This document shows, in pieces, positions 48,739 to 60,000 of a DNA stretch of 64,000 nt. The position numbers were made by a program, and so were the translations under genes. The stretch's first letter is position 1. The number at the start of each line of letters is the position of its first letter. This DNA comes from Isoetes taiwanensis. Lineage: Eukaryota; Streptophyta; Lycopodiopsida; Isoetales; Isoetaceae. The notes under the pieces were generated by a model. That model was not told the DNA's origin and did not search any database. It saw nothing but the letters and a program-made list of their open reading frames with translations. The stretch is taken from assembly GCA_021234155.1 (NCBI GenBank), contig JAJEKV010000023.1:11107641-11171640 (forward strand), read 5' to 3'.

Positions 48739-49270
48739 TACGAAAAAAATATTTTTCCCTCCCAGAAAAATAAAGATAAAGAAAGGGAAAGCAAACAAAC
48801 ATTCTACCCAATGGCCATAAATCTTCTCTACAAAGAATTGAACAAAAGTACACATTTTAATCATATATATATTTTTCTTCATACTTATTCACCTCATAAT
48901 ATAACATCACCATATGTAGCATGTTTTCCCTTCATCTCCAAATTGAGTCTTTTTAAAAGACTATCCAAGCGTTATGCTCACATATTTGTCCAATCAAACC
49001 TTGCAGCATTGTCCCCCCTTCCCAAATCGCATAGATTTTTTTCTACGTTTATTCAGGTACTGCAATTACTCGAAGAATTTACAGACACCATTTACTTAAA
49101 CAATAATTTTATCTTCAACTCACTGCAACATTTGGATTTCCAACATGATACCACTTATAATTTAGCATTCTTGGTCTAGCTTTCCAACACAAAAAAAACC
49201 CCACCAACATCTGCACGTGAATACCAACATATATCATTGCTAGAAACCACAAAACATGAACAATAACATA
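48739..49270. repeat. 532-bp direct repeat R1
   Basis: About 98 percent identical by eye to 55659-56190, starting TACGAAAAAAATATTTTTCC and ending AACAATAACATA. Differences are mostly C/T transitions and one-base indels. An open frame of about 110 codons (48838-49179) is open in both copies. R1 continues to the right into TATTACC, the intact site where a Helitron has inserted in R2. Confidence 0.92.
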
Positions 49271-49403
49271 TATTACCTCTAGAAGCCACCAAATGCAAAC
49301 ACTCAAGCATTCGATATTTTCGTCTATTGACTCTCTTCCACAACTTTCCACCCAACCCCTGCCCCTAGCCTACCCTACTGCAATAACACATGCACGTCAA
49401 ACA

Positions 49404-49640
49404 AACGCTAGTCGAGTACAGTCACCAAGGACCCAAGACCATCTTCAAGAGAACATTCCTGCTCGCACTGGCGTATGCCATGACAGGGCACAAGAGCCAG
49501 AGCTCCACAATAGAAGGTAACGCAATCATGGCCGTGAGGAGGGCGTTCACACCTGGGCTATTGTAGGTGATGCTTTCGCGAATAAAGGACAGGAAACAAC
49601 TGTCGATCATGTCGCCAATCACGACAGCGGACTTCTAGCC
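49404..49640 (+). pseudogene. Helitron helicase (PIF1-like) C-terminal fragment
   Basis: One frame reads LVEYSHQGPKTIFKRTFLLA, LAYAMTGHKSQ, then FTPGLL-stop-VMLSRIKDRKQLSI. The AYAMTxHKSQ and LYVxLSR blocks are the last conserved helicase motifs of PIF1-type helicases carried by Helitrons. A TAG at 49564-49566 replaces the Tyr codon of LYV, and a second stop follows ADF. Everything upstream of these motifs is missing; R1 lies there instead. Confidence 0.82.
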
Positions 49641-50581
49641 GAACAAAACGCTGCATACTGGGCAGAAATGCATACTGGGCAGCAAGATCTTGAAATATTG
49701 CATGGACTCGTCTCTGACAATCATCTGCAGATCCATTTGCCACAGAACGTGGCCCCCCCATACTGCATAAGCAAAAAAGCAGGTTAACCAGAATTCATCC
49801 TCATCCTCACAAGGGAATCATGTATACTTACCTGGTTATAGTTATATGCAAGTACATGCATTTGGTTACTTGGAGCAATTTGCGATATAGACCCATTACC
49901 TGAGGTCATTTGTGGCTTAGAACCACCTCCCTGTCTCAGGAAATTAACAAATGAGTGCCTTGCTATTTTTTATGTCCGTTGCATTGGTAACGCATGAAAT
50001 AATTCGAAATAATTCCTATGGCATCATAGTGTTTGTGCACATATTAAATTCTAATACTGTAGACTGACATTTTATATTTTACAGACATTGTTCTTGTTTC
50101 ACACACATTGGCTGGGCATTTTTTCTAGTTTTAAATACATAGCTTGTGTTGCCACATTATCATAGCCAAATTAAATAGGTTTGTTATTTCAAATTGCCAC
50201 ACATATAGATAGAGGGCCAAAACATAGTAATGGTTATTTTCCTTTATCTACCTATAGTTCCCCACCCTTTGCCAACTCTACAACCAAACCCAACCCATTC
50301 CTCAAGCCTGCCTTTACCTCTAAACATAAGGGATACATAAGGGATTAGTTGCAATGTCCCTATAGTCCTAGTAAAATTATAAAGACATCAAATACTGGAG
50401 ATTTGAAAAGTTCCTTTAATGGATACGTAATTCGAATAACATCTTCAACTTATGAAGTTAATGTATTATTATTTCAGTAACATGCAGCAACCTCCAAAGG
50501 CCATTGCACTAGATTTTAGAAAGACTTTATGCAATCCCAACGCACCAACCAACCCAACCCTACATGTCACGTCATTTTATT
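49641..50581. other. Sequence between helicase remnant and GIY-YIG gene
   Basis: A CATACTGGGCAG motif is duplicated near 49655-49685. No Helitron 3' end (hairpin plus CTAG) was found. The part next to 50582 should be the 3' UTR of the GIY-YIG gene. Confidence 0.35.
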
Positions 50582-51766
50582 TCATAATTTCCCATTTCTT
50601 CTCAAATACCAAAATTTTTTTGAACTTGAAGGGTTGCCACGCAAATTGTTATAGCCATTCAAAACAGTGTTATACTCCCGTATAAATTGCTTTTCTAATA
50701 TGTTCGCCTCGTCTCGATTGGCGGCATGACCCAATATCTCAAACTGGAACATGGACAAAATGCATCCATACTTCTCAACATCTTTAGCCATTTTCTTATT
50801 TGGCTTCTTCATATGTTGTTTCATATGTTTCCAAGGATTCGACGATTGCCCTATATATTTCATCTCCCTCCCCACACATGTAATGCAATAGATATAAATA
50901 GGTTTCAATATCATGCACTCATTGTCTGCAAAAGCAAAATTTTGCATGTATAAATAATAAAGAAGCTGGTGCTACAGTAAACGAAAAATTGCATCCTATT
51001 ATTATCTATGAAAACATTATCAAACATTATCATTATCATTGTCATTATCATTAACTATCATTATCAAACGTTATTGTTCAGAAAACTATAATTCAGTTAC
51101 ATCAAGTGTTACCAACGTCTGTTGGGCTCGGGAAAAAATCTTTGTTCCCGAAAAGCTCGACCGCAATTACGGGATTAATTTGATAGGTAACTTTCTCTAT
51201 TGTCATCGGATTTTTTGCCTTATGGTCATGCCCATACATTTGCATTAATCTTGACATCAACTTCTGCGCTTGACTGTTTTGCATCTCCATCAATTCGGAA
51301 ATAGTCACATTGTAACCAAAGTACAGCATTGCACATTGGTAACCATTAACGCCTTTGGTAACACTACCCAACAACTCGGTAGCTTCATCCTTCCCCAAAG
51401 CATCGTAATCGCACTCAACATTTTGCGACCTTAAAAAGAACTTCAAGAAACCTGCAAATGACAACTGAAGTCGCATTAACACAACCAAAACTCAAAAAAG
51501 GGAAGGAAAAAGAAACCATTGTTGCGCATACCATCTGCGGGGCCGTCGCTGTTCTCCTTTGTAAGACTCGCCCTCTTCTTCTTTGCCAAATCGGTAAACT
51601 CATCCATCTCCTTCTTCGTCTCCCAACCTTTTATGTACGTCTCTGGTTCCATCCCGCACAAATTCAAATGCCGCATGTGAGCACTGCCTAAAGTAAGCCT
51701 TTTGGAGCTCGATGAAGCCGGCGCAGGAGATGATTGTTTAACCTCTTCTAGTAAAAGCTCCCAAGC
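50582..51766 (-). CDS. GIY-YIG-domain protein, three spliced exons, 5' end unknown
   Basis: Three minus-strand exons fit together in phase: 51766-51532 (78 codons plus 1 base), 51451-51113 and 50925-50582 (stop TGA). Introns are 80 and 187 bases, with GTATGC/GCAG and GTAACA/GCAG borders. The product from the first exon is 305 residues. Residues 1-30 are Ser/Pro-rich (SSPAPASSSSKR). Residues 31-190 are an unrecognised region (AHMRHLNLCGMEPETYIKGW, YQCAMLYFGYNVTISELMEM). Residues about 199-290 are a GIY-YIG fold: PIYIYCITC, REMKYIGQS, QHMKK, KYG, FEIL, NILEKQFIREYN, GYN. The catalytic Glu (LEKQFI) is present; the usual Arg after GQS is His (NPWKHMKQH). An earlier exon probably exists because the first begins at an acceptor; otherwise Met31 could start. 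GIY-YIG domains cut DNA in homing endonucleases, repair proteins and some transposons; the role here is unknown. Confidence 0.72.
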
Positions 51767-53935
51767 CTAAACATGTTGGACACAAAGAGAATAAGAACAA
51801 ATAGAAATTCCACATGTGAGACCCCATGGAAAAAATACAGACTAAACAAAAACTTGTTTGGTAGCCTTCCTTTTTTTCGATTCTGATGCGCTAGAGAGGG
51901 GCCATGTATAAGGCAAGGCACACTAAAAACGAACTGCTAAAGAGGACTTGAACTGACGAGGTTAAGAAATAGAAGGGCTATTGCATGAACATATATAGGA
52001 AAATAGAGAGGGAAAAAGGCCCATACATACCTCTACCTTTAAAACCAAAGCTAGCTAATTATAGAGATAGATCATTTATTTGAACCATTGGAGTTTAAAA
52101 ACAAATGCATTTATGGGCGTGGCTGATAACGGGCCGCGAGCCCTTCAGCCGAATTTCCCCAAAAACAACGTATCAGAGTTCCAGAAACTCCCGGATCTTG
52201 AGGAAAAGGCCGATCTGGCGGTGCAAAAAGGGTAAATCCAGGATATTTTAAGTCGAATCCTAGATATTTCTGTCTATTCGCCCTTTTATCAGATATTTGT
52301 AGCCAACAAAGGTCAAATCCGAAAATAGGTTTTTTACCTTATAAATACAGCCGTTGTTTTCAATCAAAGTAAGGAAATCCGGCTCAAAACTCCAGATAAT
52401 CCTCTGCCCTGCTCAAGTAAACGATCAGCTAATCTCTTCTTAGTGCTGCAATGATCTGCAGCAGTTTTAAAAGATCTTGTTTGCTTCTTCCAGTTCATTT
52501 GGAGGCCTACTAAATTCGCATCTTCTACACCCTGGAGCTCTAAAGGCCGTCACCTTCTCTTTTTTTTGCACTGATGTGTAGCAGTTTAAAAAGATCTTGT
52601 TTGCAGGACCTTCAACGGTTCAAAGAACAAATCATGGCGGTGGAGGCAATGAGAATCATGTTAGATCTGCCTTAAATTTTGTAGACTGTATGAGCAATAT
52701 ACAGTTTGGGTTGTCTGACAGAATAAATAGTAGTGGTTCTTTGGTGTTGCGGTTGTTTTGAGTGAAAGTGTCTTCCTGTAGCATATGTAGTATAAGACGT
52801 GCAAAGAAGAAGTTATTCTAGAGTCTAGCAAACAGTAGATGCCAAGCGCAAATTTTTCAAATTTTTCAGGCATGCAACCATTTGCCAATGGTCAATGCTG
52901 CCTGATTGCTGCCTCTCTTATTGTTGATAAAGGTAGCTAACAAGAAGGAGAACGAGATCTGCTCCTGGTCTATCTCCATAATCCAATTCATTAATACCAT
53001 TTGGTTCCTGGTTCTTATAGAGTATAACAACGTGGACTGTAACAATGTTTGTCTCATGGACTTTAGTCCTGCCTTGCCATATCGAAGCCCCCTGATTGTG
53101 CACTGAAGTTTTCAAAAAATAAAGGGAGATATATGCTTATAGCATCTCAGAAACCTGCCAATTTTGCCTCTTAAGAGATGGTCATGTACATTGAGCAAAA
53201 TTGCATGTCCATATTCTTTAAACACCTGTTTATGTTAACTTTGAGCATGATATGATGAATTCAACAAGCTCTTAAGTTATAGTAGTAGTCAGTCAACCAG
53301 GGATGCTATTCGAACAAATATTTTAAACCTTAAATTTATAGCAAATAGAATTTTCTTTGGTTTAACTCTTTGTAGCTGCACCGCCAATCTCACATATCCA
53401 AATCCATACTCATGACACCGCCATAACTGTGCGCATGTTCAGAATGCTTCTTGCATCATCATCAAACCATCTTCGCATCAGTTTGTTGTGTAAACTTCTG
53501 CTTGAGACGATTTGTAGAAAATGCCTCAATGATGGTAATGAATGTGAGCATGTTAGGTATTACCCCTTTCCTTTTCATCTCACACAGAAACTCTAAAAGC
53601 TCTATATGCTAGTGAATAAAAGGCTTGAAGGAGAGCCATAAGCATGCAAAAAAGGTAAATTACAAATCTGTTCGGAGGAAGCTGAACTACGGAAATGAAA
53701 CTTAGTTCGCATGGCCTGAAGCTCAGAATGCATTGAAGCTATCACATCAGCTCTTTCTGCTTCAACTTCAGTTCCCATAAATCCATTTCTTGGTCAATGG
53801 CCATTCTGCATGCTTCTTTAGCCTGAAATATAATATTGCTTTTGTGCCTCCTCAAGCTCTTTTCACATGCACATACCTGCCATGCTAAAGTACTTCAGCA
53901 TGTATAGAAAACTTACTTGATGTATAGTTTCTGGA
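51767..53935. other. Sequence between GIY-YIG gene and Helitron Rep, with a promoter-like block
   Basis: A plus-strand TATAAATA at 52340-52347 lies within sequence resembling an LTR or plant core promoter. Downstream, the motif AGCAGTTTTAAAAGATCTTG at about 52462 recurs near 52577 in diverged form. A minus-strand segment at about 53740-53822 reads AKEACRMAIDQEMDLWELKL behind an acceptor-like TTTCAG and may be a captured coiled-coil exon. No complete gene recognised. Confidence 0.4.
52340..52347 (+). promoter_or_regulatory. TATA box-like motif
   Basis: TATAAATA followed by a plausible pyrimidine/A-rich start region (about 52360-52385). What it would drive is unknown; a solo LTR is one possibility. 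Confidence 0.35.
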
Positions 53936-54284
53936 ATGCTATCCAGCAGCACATTATCTCGTGTCATTTTAAGTATTTTCCTCAGCTTGCAAAATGCATA
54001 TGAATGTGTGTTTTTTATTAGGTGTCCCATGGCAGCCTTCTGTATTAAAAGCTCACCTAATTTTGATGCACTTGTAACTCCAGACTGCTGGCTAATGACC
54101 ATTTCCATTTTCTTCCAGGCAGCCGACCATGGAACGTCGAACGATGCACCAAAGGAGGCAGGCAACAAGGCAGAGGATCCAGCGAAGCAGGCAACGGCGA
54201 TTGTTGCCGACGACGAGCGATTGGCCAAGCGTGACTCAATACTCGGCACAGTGGGAAAAGGACTGCCGAACGATCTAGGCAAGC

Positions 54285-55658
54285 ATGCACATGTGTGCGC
54301 ACTGCGGCAAGCCGACCATCCACAAGGACCCAAAACGCGTCAACAAGAAATGGCGAAGCACGCGCGACGACCACCCACCGTCTTGCCTGTTCAACCCCTT
54401 CCTCTACAACTACGTGAGGAACAACTCAAACAGCTTCTACACCTGCAACAGCTGTGCCAGGCAATTGCCAACAACATGGACGTCATCCCCCGCGTACACC
54501 CGGGATGTGCTCACGCTCCCGACGTTCTACACCCAAATGCTCTCGACAATAGATGTCTCCATAATTGTCGAGAGACGGATGAACGACATAGTCGTAGGCA
54601 GGCGCCAGGAAAGAAGCCTACTGGACAACCCCCTAGTCTCTTGGATGGAGCTCAACCAGCCCGAGCTAGACCAAGCGACAAAAACAAAGATAGAGGCACT
54701 CCTCTCCCACCTCATCCGCCACAACCCCATTGTCGGCAGGTACAAAACATTGTACGAGCAGCCGAACCCAACAACAGGCCTCTGCATCATCTCCGCCGCG
54801 GCCATCTCCGACATCCTGGCAAGGTCCCGCGAAGACAGCACGTACGCCACAAGCCAGAAGTCAGCCATACGCACAATGTCCATCTGCGAGACGGCCAACA
54901 CCCAAGACGCAGCCACCGCCTACCAGGAAGACGACGTGTACCACCTCCCGCCCCTCACCCCGAGGCACGAAACCGGCAACCAGAACCCACCGACAATGAC
55001 GACGACAGAAGGGGCCGTCCTCAACCACAGCACCACGCAGACGCCAGTAACGCTGGAGGCATGCATGTTCCCCTTCCTGTTCCCCGAGGGGACCGGAATA
55101 CACCGACGCCCCGCCGACTTCAACGCCTACATAAAGTCGTGGATCTCCTGCCTCTTCTCTCCCTTCGCGATGTACAAGCCGTACCTGCTAATGATGTACC
55201 AGATACGACAGTCGCTCATCATCTCGAAGTCCATGACGACAAGGGTGCTCCACAAGGATATCCATCACTACAAAGCAACGCACCCCAACTCCACAGTGCA
55301 AGACTGCATGCGCCACATCATCAAGCACAAAATCCCCAAGCACATCCCAAACACCCCCGAGTACCACAGGAAGCACCTCAAAGACCTGCTCGCGATGGTC
55401 AACAAGTGGGGCGTCCCGACGTTCTTCCTCACCCTCATCGTAGACGAGGTCAGCGACACAAGGTGGCAAGAGGTCATCCACATCGAAGACATCATCAAGC
55501 AAGTATGCCAAGACCTTACGTGGACAGACTTCCCGGTCGAATGCGCCACCCTGTTCCACAAGCGCCTCGAGTCATTCCTCGCGAAGCACGTACTCGGAGG
55601 GGGCAAGCTGCTGGGGCAAGTGGAACACTACGTGGTCAGATACGAGATACAGAACAGG
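54285..55658 (+). pseudogene. Helitron replicase N-terminal half, truncated before HUH
   Basis: An open frame of about 457 codons from ATG 54285 to the junction at 55658. A putative zinc-binding pair opens it (MCAHCGK; later YTCNSCARQ). The Helitron_like_N region follows (CMFPFLFPEGTG, YIKSWISCLF, MMYQIRQSLIISKSM), then the Rep region WGVPTFFLTLIVDEVSDTRW and GQVEHYVVRYEIQN. In intact Helitrons the catalytic HUH (HAH) and Tyr motifs come next, but the frame runs into repeat R2 at 55659. The segment is strikingly GC-rich compared with its flanks and has no stop codon, so it arrived recently or decays slowly. An in-frame TAG lies three codons before the ATG. A larger overlapping frame (53936-55693) is a shadow. 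Confidence 0.82.
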
Positions 55659-56190
55659 TACGAAAAAAATATTTTTCCCTCCCAGAAAAATAAAGATAAA
55701 GAAAGGGAAAGCAAACAAACATTCTACCCAATGGCCATAAAATCTTCTCTACAAAGAATTGAACAAAAGTACACATTTTAATCATATATATTTTTTTCTT
55801 CATACTTATTTACCTCATAATATAACATCACCATATGTAGCATGTTTTCCCTTCATCTCCAAATTGAGTCTTTTTAAAAGACTATCCAAGCGTTATGCTT
55901 ACATATTTGTCCAATCAAACCTTGCAGCATTGTCCCCCCTTCCCAAATCGCATAGATTTTTTTCTACGTTTATTCAGGTACTGCAATTACTCGAAGAATT
56001 TACAGACACCATTTACTTAAACAATAATTTTATCTTCAACTCACTGCAACATTTGGATTTCCAACATGATACCACTTATAATTTAGCATTCTTGGTTTAG
56101 CTTTCCAACACAAAAAAACCTCACCAACATCTGCACGTGAACACCAACATATATCATTGCTAGAAACCACAAAACATGAACAATAACATA
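55659..56190. repeat. 532-bp direct repeat R2
   Basis: Second copy of 48739-49270. At its left edge it joins the Helitron Rep frame at a sequence resembling a splice donor (ACAG, then GTACGA). At its right edge CTAG begins, the end of a minus-strand Helitron. Confidence 0.92.
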
Positions 56191-56218
56191 CTAGTTATGG
56201 TGCCCGGCGTTGCCGGGC
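56191..56218 (-). mobile_element. Helitron 3' terminus on the minus strand
   Basis: Read on the minus strand: a hairpin GCCCGGC-AAC-GCCGGGC (56218-56202), seven bases (ACCATAA), then CTAG (56194-56191) followed by host T. This matches the plant Helitron 3' end: GC hairpin just before CTRR, insertion between A and T. R1 at 49270/49271 shows the same host sequence uninterrupted (ACATA^TATT). The element body runs to the right; its 5' TC end was not found in the window. Confidence 0.8.
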
Positions 56219-57079
56219 TTTAGTAACATTTTGAAGGGGTGATTGTTTTTCATTCCTGCATTGTTTGTTCAGGTGGTAATTTTTACATGGTTAGGTCTGG
56301 GTCGGCTTTAGGATGTGAAATAATGTTAAAGCAATGAACACTTTTGAAAGTAGAACTATCTCTATGATGTGCCATGATTTTTCCTTGATGCTATTGGCAA
56401 CGATTTTGATTAATTGAAACAGTGATCTAAAATAATTTAAGTGCATAACAATGAAGTTGGAAAAGGATTGAATGGGGAGTTGGAAGAACCCCTAAACGCA
56501 TAAAGAATATGCCATTGCAATGAAATGGGTTTCAAGAAATAGCTTAGAAATATTGTTTTGAATGATTGAAATCAGATGGTATAATTGTTTTTAATAAAGT
56601 TGTGATTGTTTGAAATATTTGTAGTTCCTAACCAAACACCAAACAAAGGGAGGATGTAAAATGCACTCTTTTACCTATGTCAATATTGCTTTATCCTATT
56701 GTTTAAATTTGGTTTTTCCGGGGTTCCGAAAACTTTTTGGAATTTTCTCTTAGCTTGATTTCCTAAGGTTTCGATGGTTTTGCCTGCCGAAAAATAATTC
56801 CGATTTGCCAAAAATCGGAAAAAAATTCCTTAGCCTTGGTTTTGGTTTCGATTTTGCCCTTTTTCTTATTTCGACCTTCAAATCCGGCATGCTTATGTGA
56901 ACGGCATGGAGTTGAATAACAACATGCTCCAATTGGAAGAGATGCATGTAAGTTTGTTTAAATGGAACGCAATATTGATAGAACATGCAACACCACATTT
57001 GCATGTCTGGTGTATTAAGAAGTAATAGCACTGCTGTTGCATTTCTCAATGGCTTATACTACCTGGATTTGGAGCAACC
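56219..57079 (-). other. Presumed Helitron interior, no coding recognised
   Basis: Lies inside the element ending at 56191. It contains the transposon-end-like motif AACCAAACACC near 56630 but no partner. No gene recognised. Confidence 0.4.
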
Positions 57080-60000
57080 ATCATTCAATTAAATTGGGAT
57101 TATGTCTTAATTTTGGGATAAATTTTATATTGCACTTTTTTAGTAACTTTGTTAAATTCACTTTTTTAGTAACTTTGTTGCCCTTAGACTAGAATAGACG
57201 TTAACATATAATCACACACGGGAATATAAATTCACACCTTAACTTCAAATTACAAAATCATATATCATGAAACTCAAGTAGTACACAACTTTTATTAAAA
57301 GTGATTGATACATAGTAACTGTTTATCATTTTTCCACCAACATCCCCAAGGATATGAGAACCTTATTCCTTACATCCTGAGGTATTGTAACTCTCGCTGT
57401 TTTACTAGGAATAGTTTTTGGAGTCCATGAGTACAATACGGTTTCAATGTCTAGCCAAAGATCGGGATCACTAGGATTTCTCCTCCACCTCTTTGTCCAA
57501 CAATCAATATCTTTTTTATCGGTGACATTACTCAACCGATGTAATCGGACACCACCATTCCACGCCAAGCACCTTATTGAAGTTAACATCACCTTCTTCT
57601 TTGCAAATATCTCGAGATAGTCCATCCCAACCACACCGATAGGTCTCTAGATCTGCTGGTTTTACTACTACAAATTGGTGGCACTCCACGCCAAGAGAAG
57701 GTTCATAACAATCCATGCCTAGATATTTTGGCCTATCCTTCTTAGGACCAACATAGTGTTTATCGATTGAGGAGGAGCATATGCCTTCACAATGCTAGTA
57801 ATGGTACCATCATCTTCGCCAAGACCAGCCTAATGTTTTCCACTTACTTTTAGGGAACCACCCTTCCTAGCAAATTGCTCGAGGATGTGTCTACCTCATC
57901 CAACAAGTTGATCACCTTCTTCCAATAATCTATCAATGCACGATTAGTCTCATCTCAATTAGTTTGCCAATGCTTGATGTAGTCATTGATGCCATCCTTA
58001 GTCAAGCCCAATTGCTTGACTTCTTCAGCTTGGTTTTAGAGCTTTTGGTTGACCAGAGGTATCATAGGCTTGCCATTTGCATCCCTCGCGGCCCAAATTT
58101 CTGCCCCACCTCTCCACTTCTCCTCCTGAAGGTCTCATTTTCCATTGCATGATTGGAATCCCTTCTCTCACCCAAAAAGTGAATTGAAGAGGTCTAGAAT
58201 GACCTTCCATGTCGAGAGCATAACCATCCACAAAACTCTTCCAATCAGGCACTTCTTCTATGATAGATCCTATAGGAGATGGATTTGTACATCCATGAAA
58301 TATTTCCAATAGCCTGGGAAAGTTGGTAAATCGTCATTGCCTCAATACATGACTATATTTTCCAAACAATGCATCCACATCCTCATGAGTATGTCCGGGC
58401 ATTAGGAACCCCAAATTGACTCTTTTCAAAAATACCCACAAAATTGTTAAGTAGGATAAGAAAGAAAACATCCACCTATTCTTATTTTGACCAAAGACAA
58501 TTATCTAGTTGCAAGAGGAGCTTTCGGGCGGATCTCGAGGTTTAGCACGAGATGTTGAAGCTCCAACATGTTCATTAGGTCCATTCCTCCTAAATCTTGC
58601 CTTGCTAAACTTTTCAATACTATTGGGGTTCCATCCAACAATGCACTATGTAGTGCCCGGCTAGTGAGGATCCTCAGAGGTGACCATTGTAACCCTTCTC
58701 ATAGTTTCTTAAACACCTCATGATACTCCCAATGTGAAAATCTGGACCATCACTCCACAACTCTAAACCGAAATGGCCATAATAGGTCCGAGACTGCCCA
58801 TGCAATATTGCCCCAACCATTGAAATCGCAAAGGGTATGATCTTCCACATGACTTAGGAATGTACTTGAATTGTGGAAGACAAGTCTTGTTGGTCCATTT
58901 TATCATGTATAATACATAGATAGTTATTAGGTTCCATTGCAGATAAGGTCCTCCACATCCAATAAGTTGATCTACATGATAGTTGATCCGTCATATGGTC
59001 CTTCATATGTTCCCTTATCTTTGCCCTTAGACTTGGTTGCACAGCCTTATCTAGTGTCTCCTTCAGCTTAGCACATAAATTGCACTTGGCAAAGTTGTTT
59101 GAAGTTGCTATGGTCACATGCTTGAAATGCTTATTCCATAGCCTACTAAAACTGGCTGGGATATAGAGGCCACCCAAGTTCCCCAAGCAATGCATTTATT
59201 TCCTCTAATATGCTCTTCCGGGTACAATGGGATGGCAATCTCTTTTCAACAATAACTCTACCCCGCTCATCCTTCTTACTCTTATGTGGCATGTTTTTCG
59301 TGATTGAAATCCACATATCTTTCAAATATTTCCTTTGCGTACTATAGTTCTTGAGGTAGGCCTTACTGTGCCGTTGTTCCCATGCAATGCAATTTTACTA
59401 CCATTTTCATGTCTCTTTTGCCGGTTGTGCCAAGAAGAGGTTGGAATTCCATGTATAGCCATCCATGCTTTTGAACATATCCACTTTCCATTCAATGGGA
59501 ATCTTTTCTTCTTTGATCTTTCATCCCGAATTGCATAGCCAAATATGGTGTACATGAAATTCCTCCCGCTATCACACTTATGTTCCCTGATATGTAGCTC
59601 TTGCTCCCACCAACTCCTCTATTGTGAACATTCTAACACAAGAAGCCCAACAACATTCACCTCCTCTAACCTTCATCATAGCTTCAGAGAACAATCATAA
59701 TCGACTTGCATCTTTTGGTGGGATAATGTTTGAAAGTTGGAAGTGGCCTCTTGCTACACCGTGTAAACATTATTGACAATGGTTCTACATCTATAGGAAA
59801 CGTAGTTCCCTCCGCTTGAATATCGGCCCCTAGGCCATGCAACAATAGTTGGAACCTCTAGTTGCTTCACACAAGCTAGGCATTCTTGTTTGCCTCGAAC
59901 CCTTTTCCTTCCAATTGTCATATAATTTTGAGATTGCCACACCTAACCTGTCCTCCCTAATCTTTCATCATTCATCGCATTGATAGGATCTCGCTAGAAC

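Noticed and set aside
49404-55658. One intact autonomous Helitron
   Set aside because: The helicase end precedes the replicase start, and the HUH, Tyr and most helicase motifs are absent, so no intact element is present.
53936-55693. Open frame of 585 codons, rich in His, Pro and Arg
   Set aside because: It overlaps the Helitron replicase frame out of register; its length comes from the GC-rich composition and it has no family motifs.
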